From Rhodospirillaceae bacterium (GTDB lineage: Bacteria; Pseudomonadota; Alphaproteobacteria; Dongiales; Dongiaceae), in NCBI GenBank assembly GCA_016712715.1, contig JADJQM010000001.1, positions 1,757,001 to 1,821,000 of the forward strand: 64,000 nt of DNA. Direction: 5' to 3'. The translations under genes and the position numbers were made by a program. The notes below the pieces were generated by a model, which saw nothing but the letters and a program-made list of their open reading frames with translations, searched no databases and was not told the DNA's origin. Shown piece by piece: positions 8,440 through 16,548 of the stretch; the first letter of the stretch is position 1, and the number at the start of each line of letters is the position of its first letter.

Positions 8440-9294
8440 TCAGAAAGGACGATCGCCGAGGATGGTCGCGCGGTGCATCACACGCCGGTGGGGCAAGTAA
8501 TCGGCCACCGCGTAATGCTGCGTTGCCCGGTTGTCCCACATGGCGACAGCATTCGGCTTCCAGCGATAGCGGATCTGGAAATCAGGCTTGGCGATGTGCG
8601 CGAACAGCAGATCAAGGACCGCGCGGCTTTCCGCCGCCGACAATTCGTTGATGCGCGCCGTGAATCCCTCGTTGACGAACAGACCCTTGGTGCCGCTGAC
8701 CGGATGGGTGCGGATAACCGGGTGTTTCACTGGCTTGTTTCTGGCCCGCGCTGCCAGCCATTTCTTCTCCGCCGACGGCGTCGTCGCATAGCGCTCGCGA
8801 GGGAATGATTTCTCGAAATCATGGGTCGCTGTGAGCCGCTCCAGGAAAGCGCGATAGGTTGGCGAGAGGGCCGCAAAGGCTGCCTCATTGTTGACCCACA
8901 GCGTGTCGCCGCCGCCCGGTGGCAATTGCCTGGCATAGAGCACGGCACCCAGTGGCGGCGTCTCGATGAAGGTTACGTCCGTATGCCAGGTGTCGTTATC
9001 GGGCAGATTATCGACATGAGTGTCGAGGATGAGAATCTCCGGCACGTCTTCGACCTGCGGATAGATCGGGTGAATGTGGAGCTTGCCAAAGCTTGCCGCG
9101 AAATTGCGCTGCTGCTGCGGCGTGATGATCTGGTCTTCGAAGAACAGCACCTTGTGTTCGATCAGCGCGTCGCCAAGCCGCGCGCGGCTCGCCGCATCGA
9201 GCGGACGGGCAAGATCAACGCCGTCGACCAATCCACCAATGACGGGGCTAAGCGGCTCGATTCTGATGCGATCGGCGGCGACGCGGTTGCTCAT
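8440..9294 (-). CDS. tauD: Taurine dioxygenase (Fe(II)/2-oxoglutarate-dependent)
   Basis: Cytoplasmic enzyme that hydroxylates taurine to release sulfite and aminoacetaldehyde. The 284 residues align over the full length with E. coli TauD from memory. The iron facial triad is visible as H and D in WHTDVTF and the distal H in RATQHYA; the 2-oxoglutarate-binding Arg is in RVMHRATILGD. The HPVxRTHPVSG...LFVNEGFT segment is also typical. AGGAGG precedes the ATG at 9294. No tauABC transporter is adjacent. First gene of an operon with the FAD protein, under the promoter element shared with the sulfate-binding gene. Another alkylsulfonate or sulfate ester substrate is possible. Confidence 0.92.
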   Translation of the reverse strand: MSNRVAADRIRIEPLSPVIGGLVDGVDLARPLDAASRARLGDALIEHKVLFFEDQIITPQQQRNFAASFGKLHIHPIYPQVEDVPEILILDTHVDNLPDNDTWHTDVTFIETPPLGAVLYARQLPPGGGDTLWVNNEAAFAALSPTYRAFLERLTATHDFEKSFPRERYATTPSAEKKWLAARARNKPVKHPVIRTHPVSGTKGLFVNEGFTARINELSAAESRAVLDLLFAHIAKPDFQIRYRWKPNAVAMWDNRATQHYAVADYLPHRRVMHRATILGDRPF

Positions 9295-9375
9295 GCTGAC
9301 CTCCTGCCCGGATTTGCCAAAGAAAGTGCGGCGGGCGCCTTTTCGCCCCCACCACTGCTGTTCGTCTGGTGAGAG

Positions 9376-9441
9376 GATAAATCTCTACTGACTTAGTAGA
9401 CAAACTACCCTTTCTCTCCGAAGAGGCGAGTTTTTCTCATC
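9376..9441 (-). promoter_or_regulatory. Composite promoter of tauD, shared with the sulfate-binding gene
   Basis: On the minus strand a block GATGAGAAAAACTCGC (9441-9426) is followed by 21 bp and then TTTGTCTAC. The core has a -35-like TTGTCT (9403-9398), a 16-bp spacer and a -10-like TTTATC (9381-9376), with the inverted repeat TCTACT...AGTAGA (9384-9400). Compared with 5765-5830, the first block matches at 15 of 16 positions and the core at 24 of 29. The 21-bp spacer matches at only 8 positions, so conservation is confined to the two blocks. Confidence 0.7.
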
Positions 9442-9566
9442 GGTGACTTATGGGGCGCAGAGAAGACTGAGCAAAATCATATGGTTAAAACAGAGGGTGC
9501 GCCCCCGCAGGAGCGCGGCGATTCCCGCAAAGGAAAGAGGATCCGAAGCAGGAACGCCGCTCGCCT

Positions 9567-11024
9567 TCAGCTATAGGCAACCTCTGTCATCATGCCGGTC
9601 GCCATGTGGAGCAGGTTATGGCAATGGAAGGGCCAGCGGCCATCATTGTCGGCGTCGAAGGCGACCTTGACCTTGCCGCCCATCGGCACCAGCACGGTGT
9701 CCCGCATGGCACCCGGCACCACGCGGTCCTGCAATCCCACGACCTGGAAATGATGGCCATGAAGATGCATCGGATGTGCCATGTGGCTTCTGTTCACCAT
9801 CTCGACGATGATGCGCTGGCCCTGAGCCACATCGAGCGGCGCTTGCCGGCCCGTGGCCGGATCGTCGATCGACCAGACATAGGGTGACATCGTGCCGTTC
9901 AGCGCCACTTGAATGACCTTGTCGGGGGATTTCGGGACAAGGGGCGCCAGGGCAACGAGCTTTGCTTCGAACTGGAGGTCGAGCGGCGCGCTTTCTGCCT
10001 CGGCCAGATCCGGGATCTTCGCGATGCTGCTACCCGGGCTTGCCAGAATGATTCCGGTGCGCTGCCTGGCCCCTTCCCGATGGGCGAGGATGGGGAAGGC
10101 GCCGCCTTCCTTGGGCAGATCGAGCAGGATGTCGAGGCGCTGTCCCATGCTTATCGGAAAGCGCTGGCCGCTCACCGGGCGGATCGGGTTGCCATCGACG
10201 GCGACCACGGTACCGATCAAGGCGCCAAGATCGATGTGAAAGGCCGTCGTCGTGGCGCCGTTGATCAAGCGCAGGCGAACACGGGCGCCGCGTTCGGTCC
10301 GCACCACCTGCGGATCAGCAAGGGTCCGGTCATTGGCGAGATAGGCGTCGTACTCGACGTCATTGAGGTCCATCGGCATCTGGTCCATCGCCATATCAGG
10401 CATATCCATGCTCGACATATCGTGGCCCGACATATCGTGACCTGACATGTCGGCACCGCCCATGTCGTGACCACTATGCGACATGGTTCCGCCAGTAAGG
10501 TCGGCCAGGATCTCAGCCGGATCGCGGAAGGCGAAATCGTGCAGCAGGACGACGACCTCCTGGATGTCGGCCGTCAGATCTTCAGCGCTGTGCACGATCA
10601 GGGGAGCCGCCATCAGGCTTTGCTCCTGCAGGCCATGGTGCGAATGCATCCAGTGCGTGCCGGGGCGCGGGATGAAATCGTAGCTGGCGGTGGCGCCGGC
10701 TGCCAGCAACGGTCGCATCTTGTCGGCGACACCGTCCTGCAGGTAAGGCGGCGTCATGCCGTGCCAATGGATGATCGTTGCTTCGCCGGCATCGTTGGTG
10801 AGATCAACCTGAAATCGTTGACCCGGATCGAGCACCAGGCCGGAGACACCATCGGGTTGCACAATGCCAAAGACACTGGCCGCCTTGCCGTTCACCTCCA
10901 GCGTGCGTCGGGTAATCGCAAGCTTGAGCGGTGCCGCGGCCAAGGCAAGACGGGGCATTGCTGCAAATGTGGCGAGTGAAACGCTGCCGGACATGAGCCG
11001 ACGACGTGAGATCTGCTGAAACAT
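9567..11024 (-). CDS. Multicopper oxidase, copper-resistance (CopA/CueO-like) type
   Basis: Exported blue copper oxidase of 485 residues, probably oxidising Cu(I) in the periplasm. It has a Tat-like N-terminus (SRRRLMSG). Cupredoxin copper ligands are visible in IHWHGMTPP, HWMHSHHG, HPMHLHGHHF and the C-terminal FHCHNLLHMATGMM, which binds the T1 and trinuclear coppers. A Met/His/Asp-rich insert (repeats of GHDMSGHDM and MDMPDMAMDQM, roughly residues 180-220) is typical of Cu(I)-specific oxidases. It lies 74 bp downstream of a small Cys/His-rich exported protein on the same strand, and a copA-cueR unit is elsewhere in the window. Confidence 0.9.
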   Translation of the reverse strand: MFQQISRRRLMSGSVSLATFAAMPRLALAAAPLKLAITRRTLEVNGKAASVFGIVQPDGVSGLVLDPGQRFQVDLTNDAGEATIIHWHGMTPPYLQDGVADKMRPLLAAGATASYDFIPRPGTHWMHSHHGLQEQSLMAAPLIVHSAEDLTADIQEVVVLLHDFAFRDPAEILADLTGGTMSHSGHDMGGADMSGHDMSGHDMSSMDMPDMAMDQMPMDLNDVEYDAYLANDRTLADPQVVRTERGARVRLRLINGATTTAFHIDLGALIGTVVAVDGNPIRPVSGQRFPISMGQRLDILLDLPKEGGAFPILAHREGARQRTGIILASPGSSIAKIPDLAEAESAPLDLQFEAKLVALAPLVPKSPDKVIQVALNGTMSPYVWSIDDPATGRQAPLDVAQGQRIIVEMVNRSHMAHPMHLHGHHFQVVGLQDRVVPGAMRDTVLVPMGGKVKVAFDADNDGRWPFHCHNLLHMATGMMTEVAYS

Positions 11025-11098
11025 GGTTCATTTCCATTCTGCGAAAGAAGAAGGAACGCGGCAGAAGGGAGTACCCCCATGCGCGTCACTGGGTCGCA

Positions 11099-11434
11099 TC
11101 AGGAAAACGATCGTGGTGGTCGCAGAGACGGAGCGCTTGCCAATCCGGACCAAACGGTCGCTTTTTCGGGATGGAGAACGTGCCCGCCCCGGACCTGCAC
11201 GGGTTCGGAGTCGGTTGGCAGCGTACCTTGCGACAGCATCGGGCAATAGCCGGCAGCACAGCAATCCATCTTCACGTGGCCAGCCGGTTTCTGCGGCGCC
11301 GGATGATCACAGTGATTGCCCTGATCCGCCACCATGACCGCATGCGCATGCGGCATGGGGAGTGGCGCAAGACCGGCCACGGCCAATCCGGCCAGAAAGC
11401 ACAGGGATATGAGTGTCAGGAACAGCTTGCGCAA
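11099..11434 (-). CDS. Small exported Cys/His-rich protein, likely copper-associated
   Basis: About 111 residues if translation starts at the TTG at 11434, which follows an AAGGA ribosome binding site and places a hydrophobic signal peptide (MRKLFLTLISLCFLAGLAVA) at the N-terminus. The mature part has clustered potential metal ligands (NHCDHPAP, MDCCAAGYCPM). Longer readings in this frame run back to 11587 but add an Arg-rich stretch that overlaps a terminator, so I reject them. I do not recognise a named family. Its position just before the multicopper oxidase suggests a copper-binding role. Confidence 0.6.
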   Translation of the reverse strand: MRKLFLTLISLCFLAGLAVAGLAPLPMPHAHAVMVADQGNHCDHPAPQKPAGHVKMDCCAAGYCPMLSQGTLPTDSEPVQVRGGHVLHPEKATVWSGLASAPSLRPPRSFS

Positions 11435-11488
11435 TTCGCAGGTCCTTGCCCGGTCACCTCGGGGTTCGACCCATAATATAGAACGCAA

Positions 11489-11520
11489 ACCAGCCGGGGC
11501 AAGAGTTGGCCCCGGCTGGT
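11489..11520 (-). terminator. Terminator after the RND efflux gene
   Basis: A perfect 12-bp stem (ACCAGCCGGGGC / GCCCCGGCTGGT) with an 8-base loop lies 9 bp past the RND stop codon. On the minus strand it is followed by TTTGCGTTCT, a modest T-rich tail. It separates the efflux operon from the copper genes. Confidence 0.8.
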
Positions 11521-11528
11521 GCTGGGCG

Positions 11529-14500
11529 TTAACCCTCGATCGTCGCCGGATGAACCTGACCACCCAGGGAAGGTTGCTCGGACGCAATCTCGCCAGGCTT
11601 CGCCTTGCGATGATCCGACGCCAGGAAGGTGTAGAAGACCGGCAGCACGAACAAGGTGAAAAGCGTGCCGATGCTCATCCCGGCGACGATGACGATCGCA
11701 ATCGACATGCGGCTGGCAGCGCCCGCACCGCTCGCGAACATCAGCGGGATAAGACCGGCAACCATCGCCGCCGTCGTCATCAGCACTGGCCGGAGGCGCA
11801 TGCCGCAGGCGATCTCCACGGCTTCCAGCTTGCTCTTGCCATACTTCTCCTGCTGTTCCTTCGCCACCTCGCAGATGAGAATGCCGTGCTTGGTGATGAG
11901 TCCCACCAGCGTGACAAGCCCGACCTGGCTGTAGATGTTCATGGTCGAGTAGCCGAGGCCGAGCGGTATGAGCGCCCCGCAGATCGAGAGCGGCACGCTG
12001 ATCATGATGACGATCGGGTCGCGCAGGCTTTCGAACTGCGCCGCCAGCACCAGGTAGATGATGGCGATGGCGAAGGCGAGCGTCACATAAAAGGCGCTGC
12101 CTTCCTGGATGAACTGGCGCGACTGGCCGGCATAGTCGACGGTGAAGCCTTCCGGCAGGACTTCCGCCGCGACTTCGTCCATCAAGGCCAGTGACGCACC
12201 CATCGGCGCGCCGATCACCGCGGAAATCACCGCGGCGTTCTGCTGGTTGAACTGGTTGAGAGAGATCGGCTGGACCTCCTCGTGCAGCGTCACGAGGCTG
12301 CCCAACGGCACACTGCTGCCGCTCGCCGTCCGCACATAGAATTCGCCAAGCTTCTGCGGATCAAGCCGGTCGACACGGGCGACCTGCGGAATGACCTTGT
12401 AGCTCTTGTTGTAAAGGTTCATGAGGTTGACATAGTTGCCGCCGGTCATGGTGGCCAGTGTCTGGGCGATTCCCAGCATGGTGACGCCGTAGGCCGCCGC
12501 CTTGTCACGGTCGACTTCGACAATGGTCTGCGGCTTCTCGAATTTGAGATCGATGTCCGAATAGAACATCATCATGTTGCTCTCGCCCAGGCGCTCCTTG
12601 AGCCGGACCATGTATCGGTCGACGACATCGGCAAGCGTGCGGTAGTCCGCCGTCGTGTTGATCACGAACTGGATCGGCACGCCATCGGCGCCCGGCAAGG
12701 ACGGCACGGCGATGACGGCGGTGTTGAGGCCGGAAATCTGACTGAGACTGCCGGTGAGTTCCTGCAGGACCTCGGCCTGGCCGCGCTCGCGCTCATCCCA
12801 GGTCTTCAGAACGGAGACGCCGAAACCGGAATTGGTGCCGTCCGTACCGTTGATGGTGAAGAAGCCGTCGATTTCCGGAATGCTCTGGACGCCGTTCTTC
12901 ATGGCGTCGCCGAAGCGGTCCATGTAATCGAGGTTGGCGCTGGTCGGCCCGGCATAGATGATGAAACCCGCACCCTGGTCCTCGGTCGGCGCCAGCTCCT
13001 TCTGGATGACCTGGAGGAACATGTATAGCGCGCCGCAGACGATGAAGGCGAAGACGACGGTCGCGGCGCGGTCGCGCAGCGAGGCACCCAGCAGGCGCAG
13101 ATAGAAGCTGCGCACGCTGTCGAACACGACATCGATGCGGTGTGCCAGACCCCGCTTGTCCGGGTCGTGCTTCAGCAGCTTCGAGCACATCATCGGTGAC
13201 AAGGTAAGCGCGATCACACCGGACACGATCACGGCGCCGGCCAGGGTCAAGGCGAATTCCTTGAACAAGGCACCGGTGAGGCCGGTCATGAAGGAGATCG
13301 GCGCATAGACGGCGGCCAGCGTAATCGTCATCGAGATGACCGGGCCGGCAATCTCTCGCGTGCCGACCAGAGCGGCCTGGAACGGTGACAATCCTTCCTC
13401 GATATGTCGATGCACGTTCTCGACCACGACGATGGCGTCGTCGACCACCAGGCCGATGGCCAGGACCATGGCCAGCAAGGTGAGGAGGTTGATCGAAAAT
13501 CCGAGGATCAGCAGAAAGAGGCAAACGCCGATCAGCGAGAGCGGCATCGTCACCAGCGGGATGAGCACAGAGCGCATCGAGCCCATGAACAGGAAAATGA
13601 CGACCATGACGATGAGCGCCGCTTCGCCAATCGTCTTCAGCACTTCCTCGATCGAGGCGCGAATGAAGATGGTCGAATCATAGGCGATCTGCATCTTCAT
13701 GCCTGCCGGCAGATTGGCATCAAGCGTCGGGATCATGGCGCGGACATCGTCGATCACGGTCAGCGGATTGGCATCCGGGGTGGTCTTGATGCCGATGAAC
13801 ACCGCCTTGTCGCCGTTCACATAGACCGACGAGTCGGAGCTTTCGGGGCCTAACTCGACATTGGCAATGTCCGACATGCGGATCAGCTGCGCGCCCCTGT
13901 TGCGGATGACCAGGTCGCGGAATTCCTGCTCGCTCCTGAGATCGGTGCGCGCGGTTGTGCCGATGACGTCGAAATAACCCTTGGCGCTGCCCGCCGCAGC
14001 CAAATAGTTGTTGGCCTCAATTGCCACCTGCACTTCGCCGGCTGAAACATTGTATTGCGCCATGCGCTTCGGATCGAGCCAGATGCGCATCGCGAATTTC
14101 TGTCCGCCGAACAGTTCCGGATCGGCCACACCGGGCACGGTTGAAAGCTTCGGCTGGATCACGCGGCTGACATAGTCGGTGATCTGGCCCGGGCTCATCG
14201 TCTCGCTGGAGAAAGCGAGATACATCGCCGCGAACTGATCGCCGGTCGACTTCACGATCACCGGATCGTTGATGCCGCGCGGCAGCAGAGAGCGGGTCTG
14301 GTTGACCTTGGCGGTGACGGCCGTCATGGCCGCATCGGGATCCTCGTTGAGCCGCACATTGACGGTCACCACACTGGTACCGGCATAGGAGCGCGAGACC
14401 AGGTAATCGATGCCGTCGGCGGTCGCCACCGCCTTCTGAATGGGGTCGGTGATGAAGCCCTGCATCAGATCGCCATCGGCGCCTGGGAAGGTCGTGGTGA

Positions 14501-14633
14501 CCGAGATGGTCGTGTTGAACAGCTCCGGATATTGCCGGATCTGCAACGACACGATCGACTGCAGGCCGAGCAGCAGAATGAGCAGGCTGATGACGGTCGC
14601 CAGGACCGGTCGTTTGATGAAGATATCGAACAT
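11529..14633 (-). CDS. RND multidrug efflux pump, inner-membrane transporter (HAE1 family)
   Basis: Proton-driven transporter of 1034 residues, the normal AcrB/MexB-class length. It begins with FIKRPVLATVISLLILLLG (TM1) and continues with the porter-domain pattern IRQYPELFNTTISVTTTFPGAD. The TM4 proton-relay segment LAIGLVVDDAIVVVENVHRH is intact, and the GLITKHGILICEVAKEQ segment typical of the second half is present. The first residues of the upstream adaptor gene end 9 bp before its start, so the two are cotranscribed. Three-gene unit tetR, adaptor, pump without an outer-membrane factor, which must be supplied elsewhere. Confidence 0.93.
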   Translation of the reverse strand: MFDIFIKRPVLATVISLLILLLGLQSIVSLQIRQYPELFNTTISVTTTFPGADGDLMQGFITDPIQKAVATADGIDYLVSRSYAGTSVVTVNVRLNEDPDAAMTAVTAKVNQTRSLLPRGINDPVIVKSTGDQFAAMYLAFSSETMSPGQITDYVSRVIQPKLSTVPGVADPELFGGQKFAMRIWLDPKRMAQYNVSAGEVQVAIEANNYLAAAGSAKGYFDVIGTTARTDLRSEQEFRDLVIRNRGAQLIRMSDIANVELGPESSDSSVYVNGDKAVFIGIKTTPDANPLTVIDDVRAMIPTLDANLPAGMKMQIAYDSTIFIRASIEEVLKTIGEAALIVMVVIFLFMGSMRSVLIPLVTMPLSLIGVCLFLLILGFSINLLTLLAMVLAIGLVVDDAIVVVENVHRHIEEGLSPFQAALVGTREIAGPVISMTITLAAVYAPISFMTGLTGALFKEFALTLAGAVIVSGVIALTLSPMMCSKLLKHDPDKRGLAHRIDVVFDSVRSFYLRLLGASLRDRAATVVFAFIVCGALYMFLQVIQKELAPTEDQGAGFIIYAGPTSANLDYMDRFGDAMKNGVQSIPEIDGFFTINGTDGTNSGFGVSVLKTWDERERGQAEVLQELTGSLSQISGLNTAVIAVPSLPGADGVPIQFVINTTADYRTLADVVDRYMVRLKERLGESNMMMFYSDIDLKFEKPQTIVEVDRDKAAAYGVTMLGIAQTLATMTGGNYVNLMNLYNKSYKVIPQVARVDRLDPQKLGEFYVRTASGSSVPLGSLVTLHEEVQPISLNQFNQQNAAVISAVIGAPMGASLALMDEVAAEVLPEGFTVDYAGQSRQFIQEGSAFYVTLAFAIAIIYLVLAAQFESLRDPIVIMISVPLSICGALIPLGLGYSTMNIYSQVGLVTLVGLITKHGILICEVAKEQQEKYGKSKLEAVEIACGMRLRPVLMTTAAMVAGLIPLMFASGAGAASRMSIAIVIVAGMSIGTLFTLFVLPVFYTFLASDHRKAKPGEIASEQPSLGGQVHPATIEG

Positions 14634-14642
14634 GGCCTGATC

Positions 14643-15806
14643 CTACTCCACCGGCACTTCGGCCGGCACGGCCAGGGTATTGTCCGGAACGATGGCCACC
14701 CTGGTCCCCGTGTCGAGCTTCAACTGACCCGAGGTCACGACGTTCTCGCCGGCCTTCAATCCGTCTTCAATAATGACCACGCCATTGCGGCGTTCGCCCG
14801 ATTTCACGATGCGCCGTTCGACGGTGGTCACACTTTCGCCTTGTTCGGTCTTGACCTGGTTGGCGACATAGACGAAGTCGCCATAAAGACTATAGCTGAT
14901 GGATGTTTGCGGCACGACCACGACCTGCATACGCGTCGGCAGGATGATGGCGAGTTTTGCGAACATGCCGGGGCGCAGCAAACCATCCCGATTGTCGAAA
15001 TAACCCTGCACCTCGACCATGCCGGTCGCCTCATTGACCAGCGGTTCGATCGCCGAGATTTTACCGTCGAAGGTCCTGATCGGATAGGCGTCGGTGGTCA
15101 TGCGCACGTCCTGGCCCACCTTCAGATCCGACAATTCCTTTTGCGAGACGCTGAAGTTCACCAGCATCACGGTGAGATCCTGGATATTGACGATCGCATT
15201 GCCGGCATCGAGATACTGGCCGACATTGACCTTGCGAATACCGAGGACGCCATCGAAGGGCGCGCCGATCACCTTCTTCTCGATCTGCGCGGACAGGGCC
15301 GCGACCTCAGCAGAGGCGACCTCATATTCCGACTGCCGCTGCTCGAGTGTTGCCTTCGAAATATTGTCGCTGGTGCGCAAAGACTCACCGCGCGCCAGAT
15401 TGGCTTTGGCCAGCTTCAGCGATGCCTGCGCGCTCGACAGATTGGCGCGTTCGACGTCGGCATCGAGCTGTACCAGCGTCTGGCCTTGGGACACCGTCTG
15501 GCCGGATTCGAATTTGATCTGCTGCACCAGGCCCGAAACCGAAGTGGTGACATCAACACCACGGCGCGCCTCCAGAACACCGATGGCCGAGACCTCGACC
15601 CCCCAATCCTGGGCCTCGGCCGGCTGCGCCGTCACGTTGACGACCGGGACCGGCATGCTGGCCATCGCATCGGCCATGGCCTGGAAGCCTGAGAAGATCT
15701 TCCAGAACACGCCACCGAACACGATCACGCTGCCGACCAGCATGATCAGCATCTTCCAGCTGAAAATGCTGCGCAGGATCGTCCTGGTCATTGACGGGGT
15801 CGGCAT
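14643..15806 (-). CDS. RND efflux periplasmic adaptor (membrane fusion protein)
   Basis: About 387 residues linking the RND pump to an outer-membrane channel. One N-terminal membrane anchor (MLIMLVGSVIVFGGVFW) is followed by the lipoyl/hairpin region (VDVTTSVSGLVQQIKFESGQTVSQGQTLVQLD) and the beta-barrel segment (GAPFDGVLGIRKVNVGQYLDAG). The ATG at 15806 has a GAGGAG site six bases upstream. A longer reading to 15956 would run into the tetR coding region, so it is unlikely. The gene lies between tetR and the pump. Confidence 0.9.
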   Translation of the reverse strand: MPTPSMTRTILRSIFSWKMLIMLVGSVIVFGGVFWKIFSGFQAMADAMASMPVPVVNVTAQPAEAQDWGVEVSAIGVLEARRGVDVTTSVSGLVQQIKFESGQTVSQGQTLVQLDADVERANLSSAQASLKLAKANLARGESLRTSDNISKATLEQRQSEYEVASAEVAALSAQIEKKVIGAPFDGVLGIRKVNVGQYLDAGNAIVNIQDLTVMLVNFSVSQKELSDLKVGQDVRMTTDAYPIRTFDGKISAIEPLVNEATGMVEVQGYFDNRDGLLRPGMFAKLAIILPTRMQVVVVPQTSISYSLYGDFVYVANQVKTEQGESVTTVERRIVKSGERRNGVVIIEDGLKAGENVVTSGQLKLDTGTRVAIVPDNTLAVPAEVPVE

Positions 15807-15855
15807 CGTCGTCTCCTCAACTCTCTGCATCTGGTCAGTCACGGCCGCGTGGTCA

Positions 15856-16431
15856 CTACGCGGTCTGGGCAATGATTGGATCGGATAACTCGGAAGGCGC
15901 ATTGTCACCCAGCAGAGCCAAGGCCTTTTCGCGGATAGCGTGGCGCCGGGTCTCATCCATGACCGGCGAGCCCACCAGCCGGTGCAGCCACAAGCCGTCC
16001 ATCGCCAGGGCGACCAACAGCGCCATGCTGGGATCTTCGGAATCAGCGGTCAGGCGGCGGAACGCGGTGTCGATGGTGTCTTCGAGCGGTTCCAGCAGGC
16101 TGGGATTGGTGGCGATCGCGGCAAGGAGCGCGCAACCGGCCGGGTCCATTGTCGGTGCCGCGGGGTCGAACGAGGTTGCCACCAGAGCCCGAGCCCAGCG
16201 ATTGGGCCCGGGGGTCAGGCGGTCGTAATGCGCCTGCTGCAGGCTCTCACATTGTCCAGCGAGGCGCGCGACCATGCCCTGGATCAGCGCTTCCTTGCTC
16301 TTGAAGTGATAGAGCACACCGCCCTTGCTGATGCCGGCGATGCGCGCGGCCTCATCCAGCGTCAGGGCCGCGACACCTTGGGTGCGGACGACGCTGAGGG
16401 CGGCATCGATGATCTGTTCGCGGGTGCTCAT
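15856..16431 (-). CDS. TetR family repressor of the RND operon
   Basis: A 191-residue regulator. The N-terminal helix-turn-helix is clear (REQIIDAALSVVRTQGVAALTLDEAARIAGISKGGVLYHF, residues 4-43). The C-terminal ligand domain is variable and contains TetR_C-like features. ATG at 16431 chosen over a GTG at 16437. First gene of the efflux operon. A perfect palindrome at 16503-16518 overlaps its promoter, so autoregulation and control of the pump by an inducing toxic compound are likely. Confidence 0.9.
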   Translation of the reverse strand: MSTREQIIDAALSVVRTQGVAALTLDEAARIAGISKGGVLYHFKSKEALIQGMVARLAGQCESLQQAHYDRLTPGPNRWARALVATSFDPAAPTMDPAGCALLAAIATNPSLLEPLEDTIDTAFRRLTADSEDPSMALLVALAMDGLWLHRLVGSPVMDETRRHAIREKALALLGDNAPSELSDPIIAQTA

Positions 16432-16498
16432 TCGCACATACTCATTGGGCCGTGATGGACTCTACTGAAGTGACTGAGAATCTGTTGCAGCGCGGCAA

Positions 16499-16528
16499 AC
16501 TATACCGTCCAGACGGTACAGTAAAGTT
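16499..16528 (-). promoter_or_regulatory. TetR operator and promoter of the efflux operon
   Basis: TACCGTC-CA-GACGGTA at 16503-16518 is a near-perfect 16-bp palindrome of the type common upstream of AcrR-like TetR repressors. On the minus strand a TATAGT (16504-16499) serves as -10 and CTTTAC (16528-16523 region) as a weak -35, so the palindrome sits between them. The start of tetR lies 68 bp downstream. Confidence 0.75.
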
Positions 16529-16548
16529 CGAAAAATGGGGATTCTGAC

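Noticed and set aside
11435..11488. CueR-like site upstream of the copper oxidase unit
   Set aside because: A loose CCTTGCCC/GGGG similarity is present but the spacing and dyad do not fit; only a -10-like TATATT is visible.
11435..11587. N-terminal extension of the Cys/His-rich protein
   Set aside because: The added sequence spans the terminator hairpin and is not preceded by a ribosome binding site.
15807..15956. N-terminal extension of the efflux adaptor
   Set aside because: It overlaps the tetR gene and the ATG at 15806 has a strong ribosome binding site.
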